From Pseudomonadota bacterium (GTDB lineage Bacteria > Pseudomonadota > Alphaproteobacteria > Rhizobiales > Xanthobacteraceae), in assembly GCA_023451825.1 (NCBI GenBank), contig JAEXYA010000061.1, forward strand, positions 1 to 42,348: DNA of 42,348 nt, read 5' to 3'. Positions within the stretch are counted from its first letter, which is position 1, and every line of letters begins with the position of its first letter. Below the pieces are notes generated by a model. It did not search any database. It worked only from the letters and a program-made list of their open reading frames with translations, and was not told the origin of the DNA. Below, in pieces: positions 17,215 to 25,522 of this stretch. Both the position numbers and the translations under genes were made by a program.

Positions 17215-18108
17215 ATGAATTTGGCGGCAGCGACCATCGCAGGCGGCATCGGCACCATTTTTTTCGCCGCCGCATCGGTATTTTATTATCAGCCGTCCTT
17301 CATCAAGCCGGAAAAGGTGATGGACGTGGTGCTCACCACGCAATCATCCAAAGCCCGCAATGCGGTGACGCGGCTGTTGCACAATCCGTCATCCGCTGAA
17401 TTCGACGGGCTGCGATCGGTCAATGTTGATGGCAACAAATATGTCTGCGGCAGCGTGCGCGCGAAGGATCGCAGCGGCGCTTATGCCGGGCATCGCGCCT
17501 TCGTCTATACGGTGGCCATCGACTTCGCCCGCATCGATGACGACGGCACCATCGCACAGCGGCATGATTCCTATCGCACCTGTCCGGTGACGGTGGAGGA
17601 GGAGAAGGTTGCCCAGCTGCGGATGGGCGGCGCCTCCGGGGCGATGGACATGGCGAAGAATCTCGCCGGCGGTTCGAAGAATGCGAGCATGGGCGGCGTC
17701 GGCGGCACCATGCAGCAGCAGTTGCAGCATTTCGCCGGTCAGCAGACGGTGTCGTCAGGCGGTCAGGAGGGCGGGGCATTCAAGGTCGCATCCGCCCAAC
17801 CGACGGCCGGTGACGAGGCAGGGTGGCAGCAGGGCAGACCGCCAGCCGCATGGCCGGTCTTCCCGCCGGGCAACGAGCTATCTCGTCCGGCGCCCAGACG
17901 CAGCAATGCGGAGGCGCTGGCACTGGCAAAAAGCGTCGAAGATCGCTGGGCACGGTCCAAATCCACCAATGCGCCGCGGCCCTCGTTACAGGATATCCGC
18001 GACGCCGAGCGCGGCCTGCTGGCCATCGATGCCAACGGGCCGGATTTCCGAGAGGCCTGGGCGGCCTTTGTCCGCCTGCATGCGATCGAGCGCGAGGCGG
18101 CGGCCTGA
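17215..18108 (+). CDS. Membrane-anchored hypothetical protein
   Basis: A 297-residue protein; ATG at 17215 follows a G-rich GGACGGGGGCG site. A single N-terminal transmembrane helix (NLAAATIAGGIGTIFFAAASVFYY) anchors a periplasmic part. Residues ~40-125 form a compact domain (VTRLLHNPSSAEFDGLRSV, KYVCGSVRAKD, RHDSYRTCPVT) with two cysteines that may pair; the next ~90 residues are Gly/Gln/Ser-rich linker; the C-terminal ~60 are helical and charged. No family function is recognised. It precedes a stress-promoter-like motif and a small secreted gene. Confidence 0.68.
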   Translation: MNLAAATIAGGIGTIFFAAASVFYYQPSFIKPEKVMDVVLTTQSSKARNAVTRLLHNPSSAEFDGLRSVNVDGNKYVCGSVRAKDRSGAYAGHRAFVYTVAIDFARIDDDGTIAQRHDSYRTCPVTVEEEKVAQLRMGGASGAMDMAKNLAGGSKNASMGGVGGTMQQQLQHFAGQQTVSSGGQEGGAFKVASAQPTAGDEAGWQQGRPPAAWPVFPPGNELSRPAPRRSNAEALALAKSVEDRWARSKSTNAPRPSLQDIRDAERGLLAIDANGPDFREAWAAFVRLHAIEREAAA

Positions 18109-18129
18109 CACGTTGCGCGTCATGATGGC

Positions 18130-18154
18130 GGAACAGGACGCATGACCCCGCGTT
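18130..18154 (+). promoter_or_regulatory. Candidate EcfG-type promoter (GGAAC-N16-CGTT)
   Basis: GGAAC at 18130-18134 and CGTT at 18151-18154 with a 16-base spacer exactly match the consensus for the alphaproteobacterial general-stress sigma factor EcfG. The motif lies 26 bases before the start codon at 18181. Confidence 0.7.
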
Positions 18155-18180
18155 CCTATCCAAACAGAAAGGCGCGACAG

Positions 18181-18474
18181 ATGAAGAAGATTTTTGCAAT
18201 CACCGCAGCGGTCCTGATCGCCGGCAGCTTCACGGCAACTGCAGCCTCGGCCAAGAAGATGAAGCGCGGATACCACGCGCATCATCACAGCCAATATCAT
18301 AGCGGCCGCTATCACCGCGGGCCGGCCTATGGGTCCTACGGCATGATGCGCAGCGGCCGGACGCCTTATTATCCCGGCTATGGCGCATCCATGCAGGGCA
18401 ATAACGGCAATTCCGCTTTCGGCAATAATTCGCTCGGCCATATACAAGGCGGCAATATCGGCGGCGGCAAGTAA
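18181..18474 (+). CDS. Small secreted protein with conserved SLGHIxGGNIG tail
   Basis: A 97-residue protein; start 18181 gives signal peptide MKKIFAITAAVLIAGSFTATAASA. The mature part begins with a His/Tyr/Arg-rich block (YHAHHHSQYHSGRYHRG) and ends in a Gly/Asn-rich motif, MQGNNGNSAFGNNSLGHIQG then GNIGGGK. The same ending occurs in the protein at 40881-41126, so the two are paralogs 22 kb apart. Both have GGAAC-type promoters, pointing to stress-induced envelope proteins; the function is unknown. Confidence 0.75.
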   Translation: MKKIFAITAAVLIAGSFTATAASAKKMKRGYHAHHHSQYHSGRYHRGPAYGSYGMMRSGRTPYYPGYGASMQGNNGNSAFGNNSLGHIQGGNIGGGK

Positions 18475-18498
18475 CAGCCGGATCGATCGGCGGGCGCC

Positions 18499-18960
18499 TC
18501 AGGCGTCCGCTTCTTCCTTGATCTCATAGCGGTCGCGGAACAGCAGTACGACGGTCTGCAATCGGTCGCGCCAGATGTCGGCCTTCACGGCGCCGGCGGC
18601 GGGGAGGATCCGCAGCATCGCGTTCCACGGCCGCGAGCCGTAGACGGTGATTTCGAAACCGTCGGTCGGATATTTCTCGCCGGCCTGCAGCGCCTTGATG
18701 ATCAGTTCCGCCAGTTCGGTGCGGGTCACCTCCCGCATGCTCTCCACCGTCAGTTCCGGCTCCAGCGACGCCGGGGCTTTGCTCTCGGGAATGACCGGAT
18801 CAAGCCCGTCGCGCGTGCCTTCGTCGGCAGCGGCGGGCTTGTCGTCGGGAGCGACGGGTTTGGGCGTTTCAAAAGGTTTCGTGGCTGCACTTGCGCCCGG
18901 CCGTTTCACCAGCCGGTCGATCAAGCTCAACAACCCACGGTCACGTTCAGTATCGCTCAC
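18499..18960 (-). CDS. Conserved hypothetical cytoplasmic protein
   Basis: A 153-residue protein without signal or membrane segment. Residues ~20-70 are a Pro/Ala/Asp-rich flexible linker; the C-terminal ~85 (LTVESMREVTRTELAELIIK, GFEITVYGSRPWNAMLRILP, WRDRLQTVVLLFRDRYEIKEE) form a compact alpha/beta domain. I do not recognise a family. It is convergent with the small secreted gene at 18181 and its neighbours give no functional hint. Confidence 0.65.
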   Translation of the reverse strand: MSDTERDRGLLSLIDRLVKRPGASAATKPFETPKPVAPDDKPAAADEGTRDGLDPVIPESKAPASLEPELTVESMREVTRTELAELIIKALQAGEKYPTDGFEITVYGSRPWNAMLRILPAAGAVKADIWRDRLQTVVLLFRDRYEIKEEADA

Positions 18961-19188
18961 GCCTGAGTCTCATTTGACGACATCCGTGATTTCACCATCC
19001 AAAACAGGGTGTTGTCGAGTGGCAAAGGCACCGGACCGCCAGCGCTGCACAAGCCTTCCGTGCACAAACGCGCTGCGGGTTAGCTTTGTCGCAAAAGTTT
19101 CACGAGCGGCCTATAGTGGGGCGGCACGCATTTCCCCTCAAATCTCGACGCGCCGGCCGCAAGCCGCGCCTGGATGGAGCCGATCGCC

Positions 19189-20196
19189 GTGAAACCTTCC
19201 CGCATGCTGTTCGCCATCTCCGCCCTGGCGCTTGCCGCCGTGGCACAGCCGGCCCGCGCCGCCGACGTGATCTGCTACAACTGCCCGCCGGAATGGGCGG
19301 ACTGGGCCTCGATGATCAAGGCCGTGAAGGCCGATCTCGGCATCGAGATGCCGCATGACAACAAGAACAGCGGCCAGGCGCTGGCGCAGATCCTGGCCGA
19401 GAAGGCCAATCCGGTCGGCGATATCGGCTATTTCGGCGTCACCTTCGGCATGAAGGCCAAGGCGCAGGATGCGCTCGAGCCTTACAAGCCCGCAGGCTTC
19501 GATCAGGTCGATGCCGGCCTGAAGGATCCGGATGGCTACTGGACCACGATCCATTCGGGCACGCTTGGCTTCTTCGTCAACAAGGATGCGCTCGGCGGCA
19601 AGCCGGTGCCGAAGTGCTGGAAAGACCTCACCAAGCCCGACTACAAGGGCATGGTCGGCTATCTCGATCCGACCTCGGCGGCTGTCGGCTATGTCGGCGC
19701 GGTCGCTGCCAATCTCGCGCTCGGCGGTTCGGACACCAATTTCGATCCGGGCATCGCTTTCTTCAAGGAGCTGAAGAAGAACGACGCCATGGTGCCGAAG
19801 CAGACCTCTTACGCCCGCGTCGTGTCCGGCGAAATGCCGATCCTGTTCGACTACGACTTCAACGCCTATCGCGCGAAGTATAGCGAGAAGGGCAATTTCG
19901 AATTCGTCATTCCCTGCGAAGGCACCGTGGTTTTCCCTTACGTGGTCGGTCTCGTGAAGAACGCGCCGCATAAGGACAAGGCCAAGAAGGTCATGGACTA
20001 CCTGCTGTCCGACAAGGGCCAGGCGATCTGGACCAATGCCTATCTCCGTCCGGCCCGCAAGATCGACCTGCCGGAAGCGGTGAAGGCCAAGTTCCTGCCC
20101 GACAGCGAATATGCCCGCGCCAAGAGCGTGGACTGGGGCAAGATGGAGCTGGCGCAAAAAGGCTTCAGCGACCGCTATCTGGCCGAAGTCCGTTGA
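19189..20196 (+). CDS. ABC transporter substrate-binding protein (spermidine/putrescine or iron type)
   Basis: First gene of a five-gene importer operon. I favour the GTG at 19189 (GGAG nine bases upstream); an ATG at 19174 is possible. The 335-residue protein has a signal peptide ending near PARAAD and a family-1 extracellular solute-binding fold (VDAGLKDPDGYWTTIHSGTLGFFVNKDAL, YKGMVGYLDPTSAAVGY, KVMDYLLSDKGQAIW). It delivers a periplasmic ligand to the permeases that follow. Ligand identity is not readable; the CYNCPPEW start of the mature chain is unusual. A GpdQ-like phosphodiesterase at the operon end hints at a phosphodiester substrate. Confidence 0.87.
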   Translation: MKPSRMLFAISALALAAVAQPARAADVICYNCPPEWADWASMIKAVKADLGIEMPHDNKNSGQALAQILAEKANPVGDIGYFGVTFGMKAKAQDALEPYKPAGFDQVDAGLKDPDGYWTTIHSGTLGFFVNKDALGGKPVPKCWKDLTKPDYKGMVGYLDPTSAAVGYVGAVAANLALGGSDTNFDPGIAFFKELKKNDAMVPKQTSYARVVSGEMPILFDYDFNAYRAKYSEKGNFEFVIPCEGTVVFPYVVGLVKNAPHKDKAKKVMDYLLSDKGQAIWTNAYLRPARKIDLPEAVKAKFLPDSEYARAKSVDWGKMELAQKGFSDRYLAEVR

Positions 20197-20217
20197 TCCC
20201 GTTTCACCGATGTAACA

Positions 20218-20241
20218 AGGTGCCCCTTCCAAGGGGCACCT
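20218..20241 (+). promoter_or_regulatory. Intercistronic hairpin between binding protein and permease
   Basis: A perfect 11-bp stem (20218-20228 with 20231-20241) with only a two-base loop lies between the binding-protein stop and the permease start at 20252. There is no T-run. Such hairpins in ABC operons protect the upstream mRNA end or reduce downstream translation, giving excess binding protein; that role is inferred from position. Confidence 0.6.
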
Positions 20242-20251
20242 CTTGAGTTCG

Positions 20252-21067
20252 ATGTCACATAGAAGCTTCATCTCGATCTGTTTGTTGCCGCTCGTGGTGG
20301 TCACGGCGGCTTTCTTCGTTCTGCCGATGGGGCAATTGCTCGCCGTCGGCGCCGGCGGCGAACGCGGCGTCGCGGCCTATCTCGCGATCCTGACCGAGCC
20401 GCGCTATCGCGCCACGCTGATCAACACGGTGGTGTTGGCTGCTGCGACGACGATCGCGACGCTGGTGATTTCGACGATCGCCGGACTGTTCCTGCAGCGT
20501 CATCGCTTTCCCGGCCGCAGCGTGCTGATCGCGATGCTGACTTTTCCGCTGGCGTTCCCCGGCGTCGTCGTCGGTTTCCTCATCATCCTGCTTGCGGGCC
20601 GGCAAGGGATCATCGGTTCGATCACGCTGGCGCTGTCCGGCGAGAAGGTCGTGTTCGCTTATTCGATCTTCGGCCTGTTTCTCGGCTATCTCTATTTCTC
20701 TATTCCGCGTGTCATCCTCACCGTGATGGCGGCGGTGCAGAAGCTGGATCGGGGCCTGGAAGAGGCCGCGCGCTCGCTCGGCGCCAGCCCATGGGGCGTG
20801 CAGCGCGACGTGGTGCTGCCGGCGCTGGTGCCTGCTTTCGTTGCGTCCGGCGCGATCGCCTTCGCCACAGCGATGGGCGCATTCGGTACGGCCTTTACGC
20901 TGGCCACCAATATCGATGTGCTGCCGATGCTGATCTATACCGAGTTCACACTGGCGGCGAATTTCTCCATCTCGGCAGCGCTCTCCATCGGCCTCGGTGT
21001 GATTGCCTGGGCGATCCTCGCGCTGGCGCGTTCACTGAGCGGCGGTACCGTCGCCGCGGCCGGGTGA
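20252..21067 (+). CDS. ABC transporter permease, first subunit
   Basis: A 271-residue inner-membrane permease with six predicted helices. The cytoplasmic coupling loop carries the EAA motif LEEAARSLGASPWGVQRDVVLPALVP (near residue 170), typical of PotB/PotH-type importers. The ATG at 20252 is 10 bases after the intercistronic hairpin; a TTG upstream is unlikely. The next permease starts 4 bases after its stop. Confidence 0.88.
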   Translation: MSHRSFISICLLPLVVVTAAFFVLPMGQLLAVGAGGERGVAAYLAILTEPRYRATLINTVVLAAATTIATLVISTIAGLFLQRHRFPGRSVLIAMLTFPLAFPGVVVGFLIILLAGRQGIIGSITLALSGEKVVFAYSIFGLFLGYLYFSIPRVILTVMAAVQKLDRGLEEAARSLGASPWGVQRDVVLPALVPAFVASGAIAFATAMGAFGTAFTLATNIDVLPMLIYTEFTLAANFSISAALSIGLGVIAWAILALARSLSGGTVAAAG

Positions 21068-21071
21068 TCTG

Positions 21072-21857
21072 ATGCGCGATCGCCTGATCTTTGCGGGACA
21101 ACTCGGTTTCACGCTGCTGGTGGCGGCGTTTCTCGTCGTGCCGGTGATCCTGTCCATTTCGGCCGGCGTCACCGTCAATTACTTCCGCGGCATCCAGTCC
21201 GGTGTCACGCTGCAATGGGTCACGCAGGTGTGGGGGCTTTATGCGGGCGAGATCGGCCTTTCGTTCCTGATCGCCTTCGCCACGCTGGCGGTGACGCTGA
21301 TCGTCGGTGTGCCGGCCGCCTATGCGCTGCATGTGCGGGGCGGTCGGCTGTCGCGCATCATTGAAGAGATCATTACGCTGCCACTGGCAATTCCCGGCCT
21401 CGCTATCGCGCTGGCGCTGCTGCTGACCTATGGCGGCTTCGGTGGGTTTCGGCAGTCGTGGCTTTTCATCCTCGCTGGGCATGTGATTTTCACCATGCCC
21501 TTCATGGTACGTTCGGTGATGGCCGTGTTCGCATCGGTGGACATCAAGACGCTGGACGAGGGCGCCGCCTCGCTCGGCGCCTCGCCATGGACGCGCTTCC
21601 GTAACGTCATCGTGCCCAATGCGATGCCTGGCATTCTGGCGGGATCGCTGATGGTGATCACGCTGTCGCTCGGCGAATTCAACCTGACCTGGATGTTGCA
21701 CACGCCGCTGACCAAGACGCTCCCTGTCGGCCTTGCCGATAGTTATGCGTCCATGCGGCTGGAAGTGGCCTCCGCCTATACGCTGATCTTTTTTATCATG
21801 ATCGTGCCCTTGCTGGTGGCGATGCAGATGTTTGCCGACAAGGGCGAAAAGAAATGA
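21072..21857 (+). CDS. ABC transporter permease, second subunit
   Basis: A 261-residue permease with six helices, PotC/PotI-like. The EAA loop is LDEGAASLGASPWTRFRNVIVPNAMPG. It is preceded by a 4-base gap and its stop overlaps the ATPase start (ATGA at 21854), which indicates translational coupling. With the preceding permease it should form the membrane heterodimer. Confidence 0.88.
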   Translation: MRDRLIFAGQLGFTLLVAAFLVVPVILSISAGVTVNYFRGIQSGVTLQWVTQVWGLYAGEIGLSFLIAFATLAVTLIVGVPAAYALHVRGGRLSRIIEEIITLPLAIPGLAIALALLLTYGGFGGFRQSWLFILAGHVIFTMPFMVRSVMAVFASVDIKTLDEGAASLGASPWTRFRNVIVPNAMPGILAGSLMVITLSLGEFNLTWMLHTPLTKTLPVGLADSYASMRLEVASAYTLIFFIMIVPLLVAMQMFADKGEKK

Positions 21858-22915
21858 ACGCCACCCACTCGCACGGCGCCGCCGTGCATGTCGTCAATTG
21901 CGGCAAGACCTTTCCCGATGGCACCCAGGCATTGGCCCCGGCGTCGCTTGACATCGTGGCCGGCGAAACACTGGTGCTGCTCGGCCCTTCCGGTTGCGGC
22001 AAGACCACGATGCTGCGCATCATCGCCGGGCTTGAGACGCCGGATGTCGGTGGCCGCATCCTGTTCGACAAGCAGGATGTCACCGCGACGCCGATCGAGC
22101 AGCGCCATGTGGGCATGGTGTTCCAGTCCTATGCACTCTTCCCCAACATGACCGTGGCCGAGAATATCGGCTATGGCCTGAAGATCCGCGGCGTCGGCAA
22201 GGCCGAGCGTGCCGCGCGTGTTGCCGAGATGGTGGCGCTCACCAATATCGGCGGCCTTGAAAACCGCCGCATCGATCAGCTCTCCGGCGGACAACGCCAG
22301 CGCGTCGCGCTCGCACGCGCGGTGGCCGTTCGTCCCCGCGTGCTGTTGCTCGACGAGCCGTTGACAGCACTCGATGCGTCGCTACGCGATCGGCTGCGCA
22401 GCGAGCTCAATCGCCTGCTGCGCGAGCTCGGCATCACCGCGATCTATGTCACCCACGATCAGGCCGAAGCCATGGAGCTCGGCGATCGCATCGTGGTGAT
22501 GCGCAAGGGCGCGATCGCCCAGATCGGTACGCCGCGCGAAGTCTATTTCGAGCCGCAGAACCGTTTTGTCGCCGAATTCGTCGGCGCGGCCAACATCGTC
22601 GAGGGGCCAATCGCCGGTGGTCGCATGACATTGCCGGGCGGCTGGTTGGCGTTGAATGACGCGCCCGATCACGCTGCAGCCGTGGCGATGATCCGGCCCG
22701 AAACCATCGGCATCGTCGCCGAAGGCGAGGCCTTTTTGCGCGGTACTGTCGAAAGCGTCAGCTTCATCGGCGATCGTCAACGCGTCATCGTGACCGGTGC
22801 GGCGAACCGGTCCTTGACGGTGGACGCGCCAAACAGGATCAATGTGCGGGCAGGGGAGCGCGTCGGCCTGTCGATCGCGCCAAACGCTGTTCGTGTGTTG
22901 CCGAAAGAAGATTGA
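21854..22915 (+). CDS. ABC transporter ATP-binding protein (PotA-like)
   Basis: A 353-residue ATPase. Walker A GPSGCGKTT at 44-52, Q-loop VFQSYALFPNMTV, signature LSGGQRQRVALARAV, Walker B VLLLDEPLTALD and H-loop YVTHDQAEAMEL are all intact. The C-terminal ~110 residues form a TOBE-like domain (IRPETIGIVAEGEAFLRGTVE), as in PotA/UgpC-type ATPases. The start overlaps the permease stop; the stop overlaps the phosphodiesterase start (TGATG). It powers the importer. Confidence 0.92.
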   Translation: MNATHSHGAAVHVVNCGKTFPDGTQALAPASLDIVAGETLVLLGPSGCGKTTMLRIIAGLETPDVGGRILFDKQDVTATPIEQRHVGMVFQSYALFPNMTVAENIGYGLKIRGVGKAERAARVAEMVALTNIGGLENRRIDQLSGGQRQRVALARAVAVRPRVLLLDEPLTALDASLRDRLRSELNRLLRELGITAIYVTHDQAEAMELGDRIVVMRKGAIAQIGTPREVYFEPQNRFVAEFVGAANIVEGPIAGGRMTLPGGWLALNDAPDHAAAVAMIRPETIGIVAEGEAFLRGTVESVSFIGDRQRVIVTGAANRSLTVDAPNRINVRAGERVGLSIAPNAVRVLPKED

Positions 22916-23751
22916 TGTCGAAACCGACCATCATCGCCCAGATTTCCGATCTGCATATCAAGGCGCCCGGCGAACTCGCCTATAACAAGGTCGATACTGC
23001 GAAAGCGCTGGAGCGCTGTGTCGCCGAACTCAATGCGCTGGAACCACGGCCTGATCTCGTCGTCATTTCCGGCGATCTCGTCGATACGCCGACGCCCAGC
23101 GAATACGAACATCTGTGGCGCCTGCTGGCACCACTGAAAATTCCATTCATCGGCGTGCCCGGCAATCACGACGCCCGCGACATGATGCGCGCGGCGTTCC
23201 CCGATTGGGCTTATGCGCATGCATCGGGCCCGCTCGATCAGGCGCGCACGGCAGGCCCGCTCGATGTGATTCTGCTGGACTCGCATGTGCCGGGTAAGCC
23301 CTATGGCACGCTGGAGCCGATGACACTCGATTGGCTCGGTGCCACGCTCGGGTCATCGCATGATCGACCGGCGCTGCTGTTCCTGCATCACCCGCCATTC
23401 CGCACCGGCATCGAACACATGGATGTGCAGGACCTGCACAATGCCGCCGATCTCGCTGCGATCGTGCAAAAACATTCGCGTGTGCGCATCGTCGCGGCCG
23501 GCCATGTCCATCGGGCGACGTTGACGACATTCGCCGGCACCGCGGCGACGATCTGTCCGGCGCCGAACCATGCGGTGGATCTCGATCTCGCAGAAATCCG
23601 CCCGCCGTCCTTCCGGGTGGAGCCGCCGGCCTTTCATCTGCATGTCTGGTTTCCGGACGGCGACAGCGGCCATCTCGTCACGCATCACGTGCCGATCGGC
23701 GAATTCGACGGCCCGCATCCGTTCTTCGGCGCGGACGGGAAGCTGCTCTGA
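22915..23751 (+). CDS. GpdQ-like metallophosphodiesterase
   Basis: A 278-residue cytoplasmic binuclear metallophosphoesterase resembling glycerophosphodiesterase GpdQ in length and layout: D12-x-H14 (QISDLHI), D54 in ISGDLVD, N84-H85-D86 in VPGNHDARD, HHPP and the GHVHR motif. Family enzymes cleave phosphodiesters such as glycerophosphodiesters or, in CpdA relatives, cyclic nucleotides. It is translationally coupled to the ABC ATPase (TGATG overlap), so it probably processes the imported compound. The specific substrate is inference. It ends just before a palindromic repeat. Confidence 0.85.
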   Translation: MSKPTIIAQISDLHIKAPGELAYNKVDTAKALERCVAELNALEPRPDLVVISGDLVDTPTPSEYEHLWRLLAPLKIPFIGVPGNHDARDMMRAAFPDWAYAHASGPLDQARTAGPLDVILLDSHVPGKPYGTLEPMTLDWLGATLGSSHDRPALLFLHHPPFRTGIEHMDVQDLHNAADLAAIVQKHSRVRIVAAGHVHRATLTTFAGTAATICPAPNHAVDLDLAEIRPPSFRVEPPAFHLHVWFPDGDSGHLVTHHVPIGEFDGPHPFFGADGKLL

Positions 23752-23753
23752 CC

Positions 23754-23870
23754 GTCATCCCGGCGAACGCCGGGATCCATAGACACCGTCGAGTTAAGTG
23801 AAGCTGTGACGCCTATGTCGTTTTAATCACGATGTCGGAGATTATGGGTCCCGGCTTTCGCCGGGACGAC
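23754..23870. repeat. Paired inverted palindromic repeat
   Basis: GTCATCCCGGCGAACGCCGG begins at 23754, and its inverted partner (TATGGGTCCCGGCTTTCGCC...GGGACGAC) runs from 23843 to 23870, enclosing ~60 bases. Each arm also folds as CCCGGC-GAAC-GCCGGG or a close variant. It separates two convergent genes and may act as a bidirectional terminator. This type of palindrome is widespread in Proteobacteria. Confidence 0.75.
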
Positions 23871-23878
23871 AGTGGGGC

Positions 23879-25348
23879 TCACACCAGCGCATTCCCTGCG
23901 ATCAGCTTCCGATAAAACTCCGCGCTCAGTTTCGGTGTCCGCTTCTGTGTGTTGAAGTCGACGTGAAACAGCCCGAAGCGCTTTTCATAACCGTCGATCC
24001 ATTCGAAATTATCCATCAGGCTCCAGTGGAAATAGCCTTTCACCGGCACGCCTTCGGATGTCGCGCGCTGCAGTTGGCCGAGATAAGCGCGCAGATACAT
24101 GATGCGGTCGAGATCGAAGATGCGGCCATCCGGCGCCGGCTTGTCTGACGCGGACGCACCATTTTCGGTGATGAAAATCTTCTTCACATTCCAGAGCTTG
24201 GCGACATTGCGTGGCGCCCAATACATCGCTTCCGGCCCGACCCGTAGCCAATCGGAATCCATCCGCGGGAAGGAGGCCGGCGTTGGTATCAACGCAAAGC
24301 CGGCCGCATCCGAGGGGGCTGCCACGTAATGCTGCGGCATGTAGATGTTGAGGCCGAGGAAATCGATGGGCGAGCCGATGATCTTCAGGTCTTCGTCGGT
24401 GAAGACAGGCGCATTGGCGCCGGCATAAGCGAGGAAGGCATCGGTGTAGCGGCCCTCCATGATCACGGTGAGATAACCGCCGTTCATTTCGCGCGTGGCG
24501 ATCTCTGACGCACGAATGTGTTCGGGCGTCTCGATCACCGGAATGCAGGAGGCGAGATTTTCCGCCACGCCGACTTCCGTTCCGGCGCGGCCCTGGGCGC
24601 GGATCGCCTGCACCGCGAGCCCGTGGCCGAGCGCCACGTGATGGCGGATCTGGTTCAACTCCTTCTGTGTGGATTTGATGCCCGGCGCCATTTCGATCGG
24701 GGCTATGCCATAGCCGAAATCCACGAAGGTCGCGCATTCATTGATGGTGAAGACGTTCGTCACGCGGTCGGTGATGTGTTTGGCGACATGGCCGGCATAG
24801 TCACCGAACGCCTTCGCCGTCTCGCGCGAGGCCCAGCCGCCAAAACGATCCTGCAGCGCCTGCGGCAGATCCCAGTGATACAGCGTCGCATAGGGCGTGA
24901 TGCCATTGGCGAGCAGTTCGTCGATCAGACGATCGTAGAAATCGAGCCCCTTTGGATGAGGCGTGCCGGTGCCATCGGGAAACACGCGGGGCCAGGCGAT
25001 GGAGAAGCGATAGGCTGTGGTGCCCAGCTCCTTCATCAGCGCGACGTCTTCCTTGTAGCGCGTAAAATGTTCGTTGGCGCGATCGCCATTGCTGTTGTCG
25101 CGGATCTTGCCGGGCAAGCGTGCATAGGTGTCCCAGATCGAACGACCGCGGCCGTCGGTATCAACTGCGCCTTCGATCTGATAGGACGAAGTCGCCGTAC
25201 CCCAGACGAAATCTTTCGGGAATGCTCGCGGATTGCCGCCTGACTGTGCGTTGATCGCCTGCTGCGCCTCGGCCGGTGAGATGGCGAGACCTGCGGCAAG
25301 GACACCGGCGCCTCCGACGAGATGACGGCGCGTGAAACGATGGGACAC
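23879..25348 (-). CDS. Tat-exported GH1 beta-glucosidase
   Basis: A 489-residue glycoside hydrolase family 1 enzyme. The GTG at 25348 is preceded by AGGAG and opens into a Tat signal (RFTRRHLVGGAGVLAAGLA). The catalytic nucleophile is E395 in FITENGAS; the acid/base is E204 in TINEC, where most relatives have NEP. The N-terminal FPKDFVWGTATSSYQIEGA and the HWSLMDNFEW segment are typical. It should release glucose from beta-glucosides in the periplasm. The open frame extends far upstream of this start but has no plausible protein content. Confidence 0.92.
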   Translation of the reverse strand: MSHRFTRRHLVGGAGVLAAGLAISPAEAQQAINAQSGGNPRAFPKDFVWGTATSSYQIEGAVDTDGRGRSIWDTYARLPGKIRDNSNGDRANEHFTRYKEDVALMKELGTTAYRFSIAWPRVFPDGTGTPHPKGLDFYDRLIDELLANGITPYATLYHWDLPQALQDRFGGWASRETAKAFGDYAGHVAKHITDRVTNVFTINECATFVDFGYGIAPIEMAPGIKSTQKELNQIRHHVALGHGLAVQAIRAQGRAGTEVGVAENLASCIPVIETPEHIRASEIATREMNGGYLTVIMEGRYTDAFLAYAGANAPVFTDEDLKIIGSPIDFLGLNIYMPQHYVAAPSDAAGFALIPTPASFPRMDSDWLRVGPEAMYWAPRNVAKLWNVKKIFITENGASASDKPAPDGRIFDLDRIMYLRAYLGQLQRATSEGVPVKGYFHWSLMDNFEWIDGYEKRFGLFHVDFNTQKRTPKLSAEFYRKLIAGNALV

Positions 25349-25522
25349 TGCAACTCCTGTGGTAGCGGCTGGCTGAGAGATAGCGTCGCGCCTGCCGCAA
25401 TGACAGGGGACATGAGGCCTCAGCATGGCTGCATTGGACATTCGGCTGCGGCTGCGACAAAAAGAACATGACAAACGATAACGTCGGCGTGAAGCGGGAT
25501 GGCAGTGATGAGCAGGGAAACG

